Source: Burkholderia sp. IMCC1007 (GTDB lineage Bacteria; Pseudomonadota; Gammaproteobacteria; Burkholderiales; Burkholderiaceae). Taken from it: a DNA stretch of 64,000 nucleotides. Under the pieces are notes generated by a model. That model made no database searches and was not told the DNA's origin. It saw only the letters and a program-made list of their open reading frames with translations. This document shows positions 27,358 to 34,598 of this stretch, piece by piece; positions within the stretch are counted from its first letter, which is position 1; the number at the start of each line of letters is the position of its first letter. The position numbers were made by a program, and so were the translations under genes. The stretch covers positions 1-64,000 of the forward strand of contig NZ_JAPVQY010000034.1 in NCBI RefSeq assembly GCF_027257875.1, read 5' to 3'.

Positions 27358-28950
27358 ATGGACATTCAGGTTATCCCTCATGGCACGTTCCGGGCGACTA
27401 TGATCGCGGCCACCGTGGCAGCCATGCTTTCCCTCTCCGCGTGCGGCGGTTCCGGTTCAATCAGCCAGGGGCTCGGCGGCGGCTCGAGCTCGGGCGGCGG
27501 CGATTCCCTCGCGACTTCCGGCGGCGGCACCTCGGGCGGCACGTCCGGTTCGACGAGCGGCAGCACGTCGGGTAGCACCAGCGGCTCGACCAGCGGCAGC
27601 ACGAGTGGCTCGACGAGTGGCTCGACCAGCGGAACGACGAGTGGAACGACCAGCGGCGGCACGAGCGGCACGTCCGGTGTGTCGGCGAACGCGGTAGGAA
27701 ATGTCCTCGCAAGCGGCAGCAACCTCGTCACCGATATCGGTGGAACCGTATCGAACCTCGGCAGCGTCGTCGCCAGCCAGTCGCTGCCGGGCGTCAACCC
27801 GGCCACGACGCAAGCGGCAGGCGGCATCGTGCAGAACGTCGGCGGTGCGGTAACCGCGCTCGGCAATGGCGTCGGCAACGGTCTCGGGCAGCTCGGTGCG
27901 GCGAAGGACCCTGTCGGCATCACGGTCGCGAGCACGGGCGCCGTCGTAAACCAGCTCGGCGGTGCGGTCACGCAAACGGGCACCCTGGTCTCGAGCCTTG
28001 GCAGCGGCCCGCTGTCGCCGCTCGCCCCGGTCACGGGCGCCGTCGGCGGCCTCGTGACGACGGTCGGAAACGCCGTATCGGGCGGCGGCACGACGCTGTC
28101 CGGCGCGCTGTCGACGGGCCCGATCCAGCAAGTCACGCAAACGGTCAGCTCGGCCATCACGCCGATCACGACGATGGTCGGCCAAACGACGCAGACGGTC
28201 GGCACGGCCACGGGCCTCGGCGCGCCCATCAACACGCTGCTCCGCACGATCGGCAACGGCCTGAACCAAGGCGGTGCAGTGATCGCATCGACGGGCGGCA
28301 ACCCGGTCACGACCGGCGTCGGCAACGGCGTCTCGTCGACGGGCAATACCGCGAAGACGGTCGGCGGCCTCCTCACGGGCGGTACCGGCGGCGTAACGAA
28401 CCCGCTCGCACCGCTCACGGGTCTCCTCACGACGGTCCCTGGCGCACTCGGCGGTACAACGGGCGGCACCAGCGGCGGCCCACTCGCGCCCGTCACCGGC
28501 CTCGTCTCCACCGTCACCGGCGCACTCGGCGGTGCAGCAGGCGGTACCAGCGGTGGCCCGCTCGCGCCCGTCACCGGCCTCGTCTCCACCGTCACCGGCG
28601 CACTCGGCGGTGCAACGGGCGGCACCAGCGGCGGCCCGCTCGCACCCGTCACGGGCCTCGTCTCGACCGTCACCGGCGCACTGAGCGGCGCCGCGGGTGG
28701 CACCAGCGGCCCGCTCGCGCCCGTCACGAGCCTCGTTTCGACGGTCACCGGCGCAGCCGGCGGCGCGACGAACGGCACCAGCGCGCTTGCCCCCGTCACC
28801 GGCGCGGTTTCCGCGGTCACCAGCACGGTCGGCGTCCCGGCACTCAGCGGCGGCACCGGCACCGTCACGAATTCGGGCTCGGGCTCGAATCCGCTCTCGC
28901 CCGTCACGTCGCTGATCGGCGGCCTGCTCGGCGGCACGCACGGCAAGTAA
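27358..28950 (+). CDS. Gly/Ser/Thr-rich repeat lipoprotein (often called collagen-like)
   Basis: 530 aa. An N-terminal signal with lipobox LSLSAC (Cys about residue 29) makes it a predicted lipoprotein. Residues ~58-107 consist of SGST-type tetrapeptide repeats. Residues ~110-340 are a low-complexity Gly/Val/Thr/Ala region with recurring GxVxxLGxxVGN patterns. Residues ~350-500 contain five tandem 24-26-residue repeats of the type LAPVTGLVSTVTGALGG. It has almost no aromatic or charged residues and only one Cys. It is not true collagen: the repeats are not Gly-x-Pro triplets. GAGG precedes the ATG. It is first in the sigma-54-driven operon with a paralogue and a TpsB-like protein, so a cell-surface or adhesive role is likely but unproven. 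Confidence 0.85.
   Translation: MDIQVIPHGTFRATMIAATVAAMLSLSACGGSGSISQGLGGGSSSGGGDSLATSGGGTSGGTSGSTSGSTSGSTSGSTSGSTSGSTSGSTSGTTSGTTSGGTSGTSGVSANAVGNVLASGSNLVTDIGGTVSNLGSVVASQSLPGVNPATTQAAGGIVQNVGGAVTALGNGVGNGLGQLGAAKDPVGITVASTGAVVNQLGGAVTQTGTLVSSLGSGPLSPLAPVTGAVGGLVTTVGNAVSGGGTTLSGALSTGPIQQVTQTVSSAITPITTMVGQTTQTVGTATGLGAPINTLLRTIGNGLNQGGAVIASTGGNPVTTGVGNGVSSTGNTAKTVGGLLTGGTGGVTNPLAPLTGLLTTVPGALGGTTGGTSGGPLAPVTGLVSTVTGALGGAAGGTSGGPLAPVTGLVSTVTGALGGATGGTSGGPLAPVTGLVSTVTGALSGAAGGTSGPLAPVTSLVSTVTGAAGGATNGTSALAPVTGAVSAVTSTVGVPALSGGTGTVTNSGSGSNPLSPVTSLIGGLLGGTHGK
27529..27677 (+). repeat. Coding tandem repeat of ~12 bp (Ser-Gly-Ser-Thr units)
   Basis: About ten imperfect 12-bp units encoding SGST/SGTT. 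Codons vary between units (AGC, TCG, AGT), so the protein repeat is conserved more strictly than the DNA. Confidence 0.85.
28483..28857 (+). repeat. Coding tandem repeat of 72-78 bp
   Basis: Units begin at 28483, 28561, 28639, 28714 and 28786 (78, 78, 75 and 72 bp apart). The first three are nearly identical at the DNA level, which points to recent duplication or conversion. Confidence 0.88.
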
Positions 28951-28990
28951 TCCGACATCCATTCATCGACAAGACAGCGAGGAGTCCATC

Positions 28991-30292
28991 ATGTCCCAGC
29001 AACGTTCCATCACGACCGCCGCCCTGCGCCCATGGCGCGTGCCGCTCACCGCCTTCGCCGCAGCCTGCCTGCTGGCCGCCTGCGGCGGCGGCGGCGTCAG
29101 CTCGCCGCCGACGAGCAGCAACGGCGGCAGTTCCAGCGGCACGAGCGGCACCAGCGGCACCAGCGGAACGAGCGGCACCAGCGGCTCGCCGGCGGGTACC
29201 CAAGGCGTCGTCACCACGACCGGCCAGACTGCTACCGACCTGGGCAGCACGATCGGCAACATCAGCCTGCCGGGCCTCGGCGACGGCGTAACGAAGGGTG
29301 TCGGCAGCACCGTGTCCGGTACCGGCACGATCGTCGGCGCAGCCGCCGATGCCGTGAGCAACGGCCTGGGACAAATCGGCACGACGCAGGATCCGGTCGG
29401 CACGACCGTCGCCGGCCTCGGCAATGTGCTCGGTGCGACGGGAAACACCGTGTCCGGGCTGAGCCAGACGGTGAAGGCGCTGGGCACGGGTCAGCTGTCG
29501 CCGCTGGCCCCCGTCACGACGCCGCTCGGCACGGTGCTCGACACGGTCGCCAACGGCCTGGCGGCCGGCGGCACGACGATCGGCTCGACGTTGTCGTCGG
29601 GCGCCGTGCAGCAGGTCACGCAACCGCTCAGCTCGGCCATCACGCCGCTGGTGATCACCGCGGGCCAGGCCACGCAGCAGGCCGGCACCACCACGGGCCT
29701 CGGACAGCCGGTGTCGGGCCTGCTCGGCCAGGTCGGCGGCGCAATCAGTTCGGCAGGCCAGCAGGTCGCCGGCACGTCGAATCAACCGCTCGTGGGCGAC
29801 GTCGGCCAGCTCGTCACCGTGGTCGGCAATACCGTGACCAACGCCGGCGGCCTCGTGAACCCGAACGGCCCGAACGGCGCAGCACCGATCCCCGGCCTGC
29901 TCACGAGCCTCGTCGGCGGCTCGTCGGCGAACGTCCAGAACGGCACGGCATCGGGTTCCAGCTCGACGAACCCGCTCGGCGGCCTGCTGTCGGGGCTCGG
30001 TTCGACGCCGCTCGGTTCGCTCACGGGTGCGGTCGGCGGCGCAACGGGCGGCTCGGGCGGCAGCAGCCCGCTCGCGCCGGTGACGAACCTCGTGTCGACC
30101 GTCACGGGCACCCTCGGCGGCGCAACGGGCGGCACCGGCGGTGCAAACCCTCTCGCGCCCGTCACCGGTTTGCTGAATACTGTCACCGGATCAGCAGGCA
30201 GCGTGACGGGTTCGGCATCGTCGGGCGGTGCGGCGGGCCTCCTGGCACCGGTAACGGGGTTGCTGGGCACGGTGGGTAGCGTCGGCAAGTAA
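28991..30292 (+). CDS. Second Gly/Ser/Thr-rich repeat lipoprotein (paralogue)
   Basis: 433 aa, same architecture as the upstream gene: signal with lipobox LLAAC (Cys about residue 31), a GTS triplet stretch (about 49-66), a Gly/Thr/Val low-complexity body, and late LAPVTxLVSTVTGTLGG-type repeats. Blocks such as GLGQIGTTQDPVGTTVAGLG and LSSAITPL have direct counterparts in the paralogue, which indicates tandem duplication. GAGGAG sits at 28979-28984. It begins 40 bp after the first gene. The absence of Cys beyond the lipobox and of aromatics suggests an extended, unstructured surface polypeptide. Confidence 0.85.
   Translation: MSQQRSITTAALRPWRVPLTAFAAACLLAACGGGGVSSPPTSSNGGSSSGTSGTSGTSGTSGTSGSPAGTQGVVTTTGQTATDLGSTIGNISLPGLGDGVTKGVGSTVSGTGTIVGAAADAVSNGLGQIGTTQDPVGTTVAGLGNVLGATGNTVSGLSQTVKALGTGQLSPLAPVTTPLGTVLDTVANGLAAGGTTIGSTLSSGAVQQVTQPLSSAITPLVITAGQATQQAGTTTGLGQPVSGLLGQVGGAISSAGQQVAGTSNQPLVGDVGQLVTVVGNTVTNAGGLVNPNGPNGAAPIPGLLTSLVGGSSANVQNGTASGSSSTNPLGGLLSGLGSTPLGSLTGAVGGATGGSGGSSPLAPVTNLVSTVTGTLGGATGGTGGANPLAPVTGLLNTVTGSAGSVTGSASSGGAAGLLAPVTGLLGTVGSVGK
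29132..29187 (+). repeat. 9-bp tandem repeat encoding Ser-Gly-Thr
   Basis: About six copies of AGCGGCACC-like units, near identical. Slippage would change length in frame, not switch the gene off. Confidence 0.8.
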
Positions 30293-30435
30293 GGAGGACG
30301 GTCGCGCCCTTGCAGCCGGAGCAGGAGGCGCGGCCGTACAAACACAACCGGCAATGCGGCACGCGGCGCGCGACACCAGATGTCGCGCGCCCGCATTACA
30401 AAGAAGATGCCAAGCAAGGCCTACGAGGAAGAACA

Positions 30436-32121
30436 ATGAAATCCAGACTGGACAGATGGATGATGCTGCTCGCCATCGCGGCGACAGGCACGGCACAGGC
30501 GCAAACGCGCGCGGCGGGCAACCCGCTCGACTCCCTTCCCCAGATCAACGCACCGAAGCAAGGCCCGAGCGTCACCGTCCAGGTCGCGCCGCAGGCACCG
30601 CAGCTTCAGGAATTGCTGTCGCGCCACCTGACGCCCAAGACGTTCCAGGTCGAAGGCGTGAAATCGATACCGTTCGACGAGATCTCACGTCGCTTCACGC
30701 CGCTCGTCGGCAAGGACATCACGATCGGCGAACTGATCGAAACGGCCAACGGCGTGACCAGGCTGTACCAGGATCGCGGCTATGCGTTGTCGTTCGCATT
30801 CATTCCCGCACAGACGTTCGAGAACGGCGTCGTGCGCGTGACGGTCGTCGAAGGCTACGTGTCGGACGTCAAGGTCACCGGCAAGCCCGGCGCGATGGAA
30901 TCGAAGATTCGCGCGATCGCCGCGCACATTACGGCGGACCGCCCGCTGCGCCGTGCGACGTTCGAACGCTACGTGAACACGTTCGGCCTGCTGCCTGGCG
31001 TCACGGTGAAGGCCAACGTGCCGCCGCCGCAGACGACCGATGGCGCGACGACGCTCGAGCTCGCGGTCGATCGCAAGCCATTCAACGTCAGCACCGGCAT
31101 CGATTTCAATCACCCGGGTGTCCAGGGCCTCATCACCGCAACCGAAAACGGCCTGACTTCGTTCGGCGAGCAGTTGAGCATTTCCGCGCTGGCGCCGCCC
31201 GGACGCGACAAGCAGACCTACTTCGCGTTCAGCGGCTCGGTGCCGGTCGGCAGCAACGGGCTGATCACGCGCCTCGATGCAAGCACGTACCGCGGCAAGC
31301 CGACCGACAACCCGGGCCTGCCGTCGACCGTCGAGCGCATCGTCAAGAGCGAGAAGCTCGGTCTTTCGGCCTCCTATCCGATCCTGCTGAACAACCAGCG
31401 CAGCCTGCTCGGCACCGTGTCGGGCTACGCTGCGCACAACGAAGACCGCTACCAGAACCAGGTCAACGGCAACGTGCTCGACAACCGCTCGCAGGTTCGC
31501 GTGATGCAGTTGCAACTCGACTACACGAGTGTCGAACCGAAGCAGGTGCGCAAGCTGAGCGTCAACGTCGCCAAGGCATTCGACATCCTCGGCGCATCGA
31601 AATCGCAGACCGGCCTGGTCGACGGCGTGCCGATCACGTACGCAGACCCGACTTCGCTGACCTTCGTGCGTACCGGCGCGACCTTCACGCAGACCAACGA
31701 ATGGCCGTTCAAGATCGGCACGTCGGTCTCGCTGACGGGCCAGTACAGCCCCGATTCGCTGCCGACGTCGGAACAGATCTCGTTCGGCTCGACGCGCTAC
31801 GCGCTCGGCTATCAGCCCGGTGAAACGTCGGGCGACTCGGGCTGGGGGATGTCGCTGGAGGTGAACCGCGGCTTCACGCCGGGCTGGACGTACCTGAAGT
31901 CCATCACGCCATACATCGCGTACGACATGGCGCGTGTGTACCTGCATACCGGCACGCCGTCGCCGAGCCGCCTGTCGTCGGTCGGTATCGGCGTGAGATT
32001 GACCGACAGCCGGTACTACAGCCTCGACCTGAACATCGCGAAGCCGGTCGGCGATGCGCCTGTCGAAAGCGCATCGCGCAGCCCGCGCGTGAATGCGGCG
32101 TTCTCGTACCAGCTCAACTGA
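30436..32121 (+). CDS. TpsB/ShlB/FhaC-like outer-membrane protein
   Basis: 561 aa. The signal peptide is cut near GTAQAQ (residue ~24). A Gln/Pro-rich linker follows, then a POTRA_2 domain (about 75-150; FQVEGVKSIPFDEISRRF, TRLYQDRGYALSFAFIPAQT and VRVTVVEGYVSDV), a second POTRA-like segment, and a 16-strand-type barrel ending in FSYQLN. TpsB proteins secrete large TpsA partners across the outer membrane, but no TpsA (haemagglutination-domain) gene is nearby. The conserved VRGY motif of the plug loop reads ALGY here (within TRYALGYQPGE) and GDRG reads GDSG, so the loop Arg is missing. GAGGAAG precedes the ATG; a longer in-frame start has no support. It is third in the sigma-54 operon, so it may act on the two lipoproteins. 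Confidence 0.85.
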   Translation: MKSRLDRWMMLLAIAATGTAQAQTRAAGNPLDSLPQINAPKQGPSVTVQVAPQAPQLQELLSRHLTPKTFQVEGVKSIPFDEISRRFTPLVGKDITIGELIETANGVTRLYQDRGYALSFAFIPAQTFENGVVRVTVVEGYVSDVKVTGKPGAMESKIRAIAAHITADRPLRRATFERYVNTFGLLPGVTVKANVPPPQTTDGATTLELAVDRKPFNVSTGIDFNHPGVQGLITATENGLTSFGEQLSISALAPPGRDKQTYFAFSGSVPVGSNGLITRLDASTYRGKPTDNPGLPSTVERIVKSEKLGLSASYPILLNNQRSLLGTVSGYAAHNEDRYQNQVNGNVLDNRSQVRVMQLQLDYTSVEPKQVRKLSVNVAKAFDILGASKSQTGLVDGVPITYADPTSLTFVRTGATFTQTNEWPFKIGTSVSLTGQYSPDSLPTSEQISFGSTRYALGYQPGETSGDSGWGMSLEVNRGFTPGWTYLKSITPYIAYDMARVYLHTGTPSPSRLSSVGIGVRLTDSRYYSLDLNIAKPVGDAPVESASRSPRVNAAFSYQLN

Positions 32122-32135
32122 TCGGGCACCGAACA

Positions 32136-32152
32136 GTCCGCATCCCGCGGAC
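32136..32152 (+). terminator. Short stem-loop after the TpsB-like gene
   Basis: GTCCGC-N5-GCGGAC, six perfect pairs, 15 bp after the stop, with only TTT following. A weak terminator at best. Confidence 0.35.
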
Positions 32153-32287
32153 CGTTTGGATTAGAGCCCCCTCTATCAAACGCAGCGCGTGGTTTCACGT
32201 ATTCTGGCAAAGCTCGCAACATGCCACCGCCCCATGCAGACGGTCGTGCGGGCGAATCGAACACGACGTGAAACAAGGAGGAAGACA

Positions 32288-32749
32288 ATGATTCAAATGA
32301 CCCGCCCCGTGCGCGCATTGGCAATTGCCGGCGCACTGATTGCCTGTGCCGCTCCGTCGTTCGCGCAAGCCGACAGCCCGATCGGCATGTGGCAGACGAT
32401 CGACGACAACACCCATCAGCCGAAGGCACTCGTGCAGATCGCCGACGACGGCGACGGTTCGCTGTCGGGCAAGGTCGTCAAAGGCCTCGGCCCGAACGAC
32501 ACGCCCGATCGCCGCTGCACCGCATGCACGGACGAGCGCAAGGATCAGCTCATCAAGGGCATGACGATCATCAAGGCGATGAAGAAGGACGGCGACCAGT
32601 GGGATGGCGGCAACATTCTCGATCCGGAGAACGGGAAAGTCTACAAGTGCAAGATGACGCTGGAAGACGGCGGCCAGAAGCTCGTCGTACGCGGCTACAT
32701 CGGCGTTTCGCTGCTCGGCCGCTCGCAGACGTGGGTTCGCGCACAATAA
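32288..32749 (+). CDS. DUF2147 exported protein
   Basis: 153 aa with a signal peptide (cut after PSFAQA, about residue 25). The DUF2147 domain begins SPIGMWQTIDDNTHQPKALV and includes RRCTACTDERKDQLIKGM (a Cys-x-x-Cys pair) and KVYKCKMTLEDGGQKLVVRG, ending LGRSQTWVR as the family does. It is a predicted periplasmic small beta-barrel of unknown function. AAGGAGG directly before the ATG is a strong ribosome site. A terminator follows. Confidence 0.88.
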   Translation: MIQMTRPVRALAIAGALIACAAPSFAQADSPIGMWQTIDDNTHQPKALVQIADDGDGSLSGKVVKGLGPNDTPDRRCTACTDERKDQLIKGMTIIKAMKKDGDQWDGGNILDPENGKVYKCKMTLEDGGQKLVVRGYIGVSLLGRSQTWVRAQ

Positions 32750-32779
32750 CGCCTCGCACGCAACGCGCGCGATGCTGAG

Positions 32780-32818
32780 AAATCGGCCTGCGACGATGTC
32801 GTCAGGCCGATTTTGTTT
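32780..32818 (+). terminator. Rho-independent terminator after the DUF2147 gene
   Basis: Long stem AATCGGCCTG-CGAC / GTCG-T-CAGGCCGATT with a one-base bulge and a GAT loop, followed by TTTTGTTT. It lies between convergent genes and may serve both. Confidence 0.8.
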
Positions 32819-32848
32819 CGGCGTGCATGGCAATGAAGCGCGCCGTGA

Positions 32849-33256
32849 TCACGCCGCGTGCTCCAACGGGTTCGACGCATAGCTGCCCGGCGCACGATAG
32901 GTCGGTGCTGCGCTACGCGCCTGCGCCGCTTTCGACTGCGCGTGCTTGCGCATTCGTGTGGACAACTCGTTGCAAAGATTCACGCCTGCGTCGCCGTACA
33001 GCGCGTGCATCACCTGCATCAGCGTGCCCGTGTCGTGCCACGCCTTGAAGCGGCGATGGCAGGTCTGGTACGACGGGTAGCGACGCGGCATGGCAGACCA
33101 TGTCGCGCCGCTGTATATCACCCAGAGCACGCCATTCAGCACAGCCCGCGTATTGGCCAGCGGCCGGCCGCGCAATTCGGTGCGCGGCTGCATTTCGGGC
33201 AAAAGCGGCACGACGCGGCGCCATTCATGATCGGTCAGATCGCGATACGGTGTCAT
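32849..33256 (-). CDS. DUF4096 (IS5-type transposase N-terminal domain) protein, no catalytic domain
   Basis: 135 aa. Residues 1-80 are the DNA-binding-like N-terminal domain of IS5-family transposases: YRDLTDHEWRRVVPLLPE, RGRPLANTRAVLNGVLWVIY, and SGATWSAMPRRYPSYQTCHR. The DDE nuclease domain is entirely missing, replaced by a basic Ala/Ser-rich tail. No terminal inverted repeats or target duplication were found, so it is not a mobile element now. The start used is the Met before TPYRDL. It could be a decaying remnant or a domesticated DNA-binding protein; a similar gene lies at 60356. Confidence 0.7.
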   Translation of the reverse strand: MTPYRDLTDHEWRRVVPLLPEMQPRTELRGRPLANTRAVLNGVLWVIYSGATWSAMPRRYPSYQTCHRRFKAWHDTGTLMQVMHALYGDAGVNLCNELSTRMRKHAQSKAAQARSAAPTYRAPGSYASNPLEHAA

Positions 33257-33400
33257 GGGTATCTCCAGCCTTAGGAACCATGGCACAACGATATCGGCTG
33301 ACCTCACCGACGAATATAAGACAAGTCCGAAAATACCCCGAGATCAGCAGAATCTGACCGGAATTGCTGTTTGAAGCGCGTCAAATGCCGAAGGCGGCGC

Positions 33401-34498
33401 TCAGGTCAGCGACGTATCGACGATGCGACGCGGCGTTTCGATGTACTCCTTCGACTGCATTTCGACGATCCGCGATACCGTGCGCGCGAACTCGTTCGCC
33501 ATCGGACCTTCGACATACAGCTGTTCCGCCGGCACCGCCGCGGACATCAGCAGCTTGACCTTGTGGTCGTACAGCACGTCGATGAGCCACGTGAAGCGGC
33601 GTGCCTCGGACGCCATCCGCGGCGACATCTGCGGCACCTCGGACAGCACGATCGCATGGAAGCGGCTGGCGAGTTCCAGATAGTCGTTCTGCGAACGCGG
33701 GCCGCCGCACAGCGTCGCGAAGTCGAACCACACGACGCCGTCGGCCTTGCGCAACGCCTTCAGCTCGCGCTTCTCGATATGCAGGATCGGGCTTTCGTCC
33801 GGTACCGCGGCCAGCTGCGCGAACGCATGGCGCAGCTCGCGATCGGCGTCCGCGCCGAGCGGCGTGTGATACATCTTCACCTGCGCGAGCGTGCGCTGAC
33901 GATAGTCGACGCCCGCGTCGACGTTCCGTACGTCGAGCTTGTCCTTGATCAGCGCGATGGCCGGCAGCATGCGATCGCGATGCAGGCCATCCGGATACAG
34001 ATCGTCGGGATCGTAGTTGGACGTCATCACGAACTGCACGCCGTTGTTGAACAGGCGATCGAGCAGGCGGTACAGGATCATCGCGTCCGCGATGTCCGAC
34101 ACGTGGAACTCGTCGAAGCAGATCAGCCGGTAACGCTTCGCGATGCGCCGCGCGAGTTCGTCGAGCGGATCGGCCTGCCCTTTCAGCTCCTCGAGTTCGC
34201 GGTGCACTTCGCGCATGAATTCGTGGAAATGCAGGCGCGTCTTGCGCTGCACGGGCACCACCGCGTAGAAGCTGTCCATCAGGAAGCTCTTGCCGCGGCC
34301 GACGCCGCCCCACATGTAGACGCCGCGCGGCGGCTCCGGATGGTTGATGAGCTTCTTGAACGCATTCGAGCGACGCGCCTTGTACGCGACCCACTCGTCG
34401 AAGCATTGCTGCAGACGATCGACCGCCGCACGCTGGGCGGGATCGGACTGATAGCCGCGCGTGGTCAATTCGCGCGTGTAGTATTCGGTGACGTTCAT
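33401..34498 (-). CDS. zapE: Cell division ATPase ZapE (AFG1 family)
   Basis: 365-aa AAA+-like P-loop ATPase that modulates Z-ring stability. Walker A is GGVGRGKS (residues 64-71), Walker B is RLICFDEFHVSD (about 120-131), followed by sensor-1 region FVMTSNYDPDDLYPDGLHR. Length and motifs fit bacterial ZapE. It follows lpd on the same strand beyond a terminator, a conserved arrangement in Burkholderia. Confidence 0.93.
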   Translation of the reverse strand: MNVTEYYTRELTTRGYQSDPAQRAAVDRLQQCFDEWVAYKARRSNAFKKLINHPEPPRGVYMWGGVGRGKSFLMDSFYAVVPVQRKTRLHFHEFMREVHRELEELKGQADPLDELARRIAKRYRLICFDEFHVSDIADAMILYRLLDRLFNNGVQFVMTSNYDPDDLYPDGLHRDRMLPAIALIKDKLDVRNVDAGVDYRQRTLAQVKMYHTPLGADADRELRHAFAQLAAVPDESPILHIEKRELKALRKADGVVWFDFATLCGGPRSQNDYLELASRFHAIVLSEVPQMSPRMASEARRFTWLIDVLYDHKVKLLMSAAVPAEQLYVEGPMANEFARTVSRIVEMQSKEYIETPRRIVDTSLT

Positions 34499-34508
34499 CA
34501 GGGCAAAC

Positions 34509-34546
34509 CGGAAAAAACAAAGGCGAGCGGGAAAAACCCGCCCGCC
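34509..34546 (-). terminator. Rho-independent terminator between lpd and zapE
   Basis: Minus-strand stem GGCGGGCGGG-TTTTT-CCCGCTCGCC, then TTTGTTTTTT (34509-34521). It ends the odhA-odhB-lpd transcript. zapE starts immediately downstream, so zapE is expressed by read-through or from a promoter overlapping this element. Confidence 0.8.
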
Positions 34547-34598
34547 TTCGTCATGAGACGGCTGCGCCGGCGAAAAGCCGGCCGGCGCTATACCGCGC

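Noticed and set aside
27529..28857. Repeats considered as a CRISPR array
   Set aside because: Units are contiguous coding repeats without spacers, inside an intact reading frame, and no cas genes occur.
27378..28958. Pro/Val-rich 526-codon frame antisense to the first repeat lipoprotein
   Set aside because: It is the reverse reading of the Gly/Thr repeats; the sense frame has signal peptide, lipobox, ribosome site and promoter.
27358..30292. Annotation of the two repeat proteins as collagen-like
   Set aside because: Gly-x-y triplets are confined to a short GTS stretch in the second protein and lack proline; most repeats are tetrapeptides or 24-26-residue units, so triple-helix formation is not supported.
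32849..33256. Intact IS5-family insertion sequence
   Set aside because: Catalytic DDE domain, terminal inverted repeats and target-site duplication are all absent.
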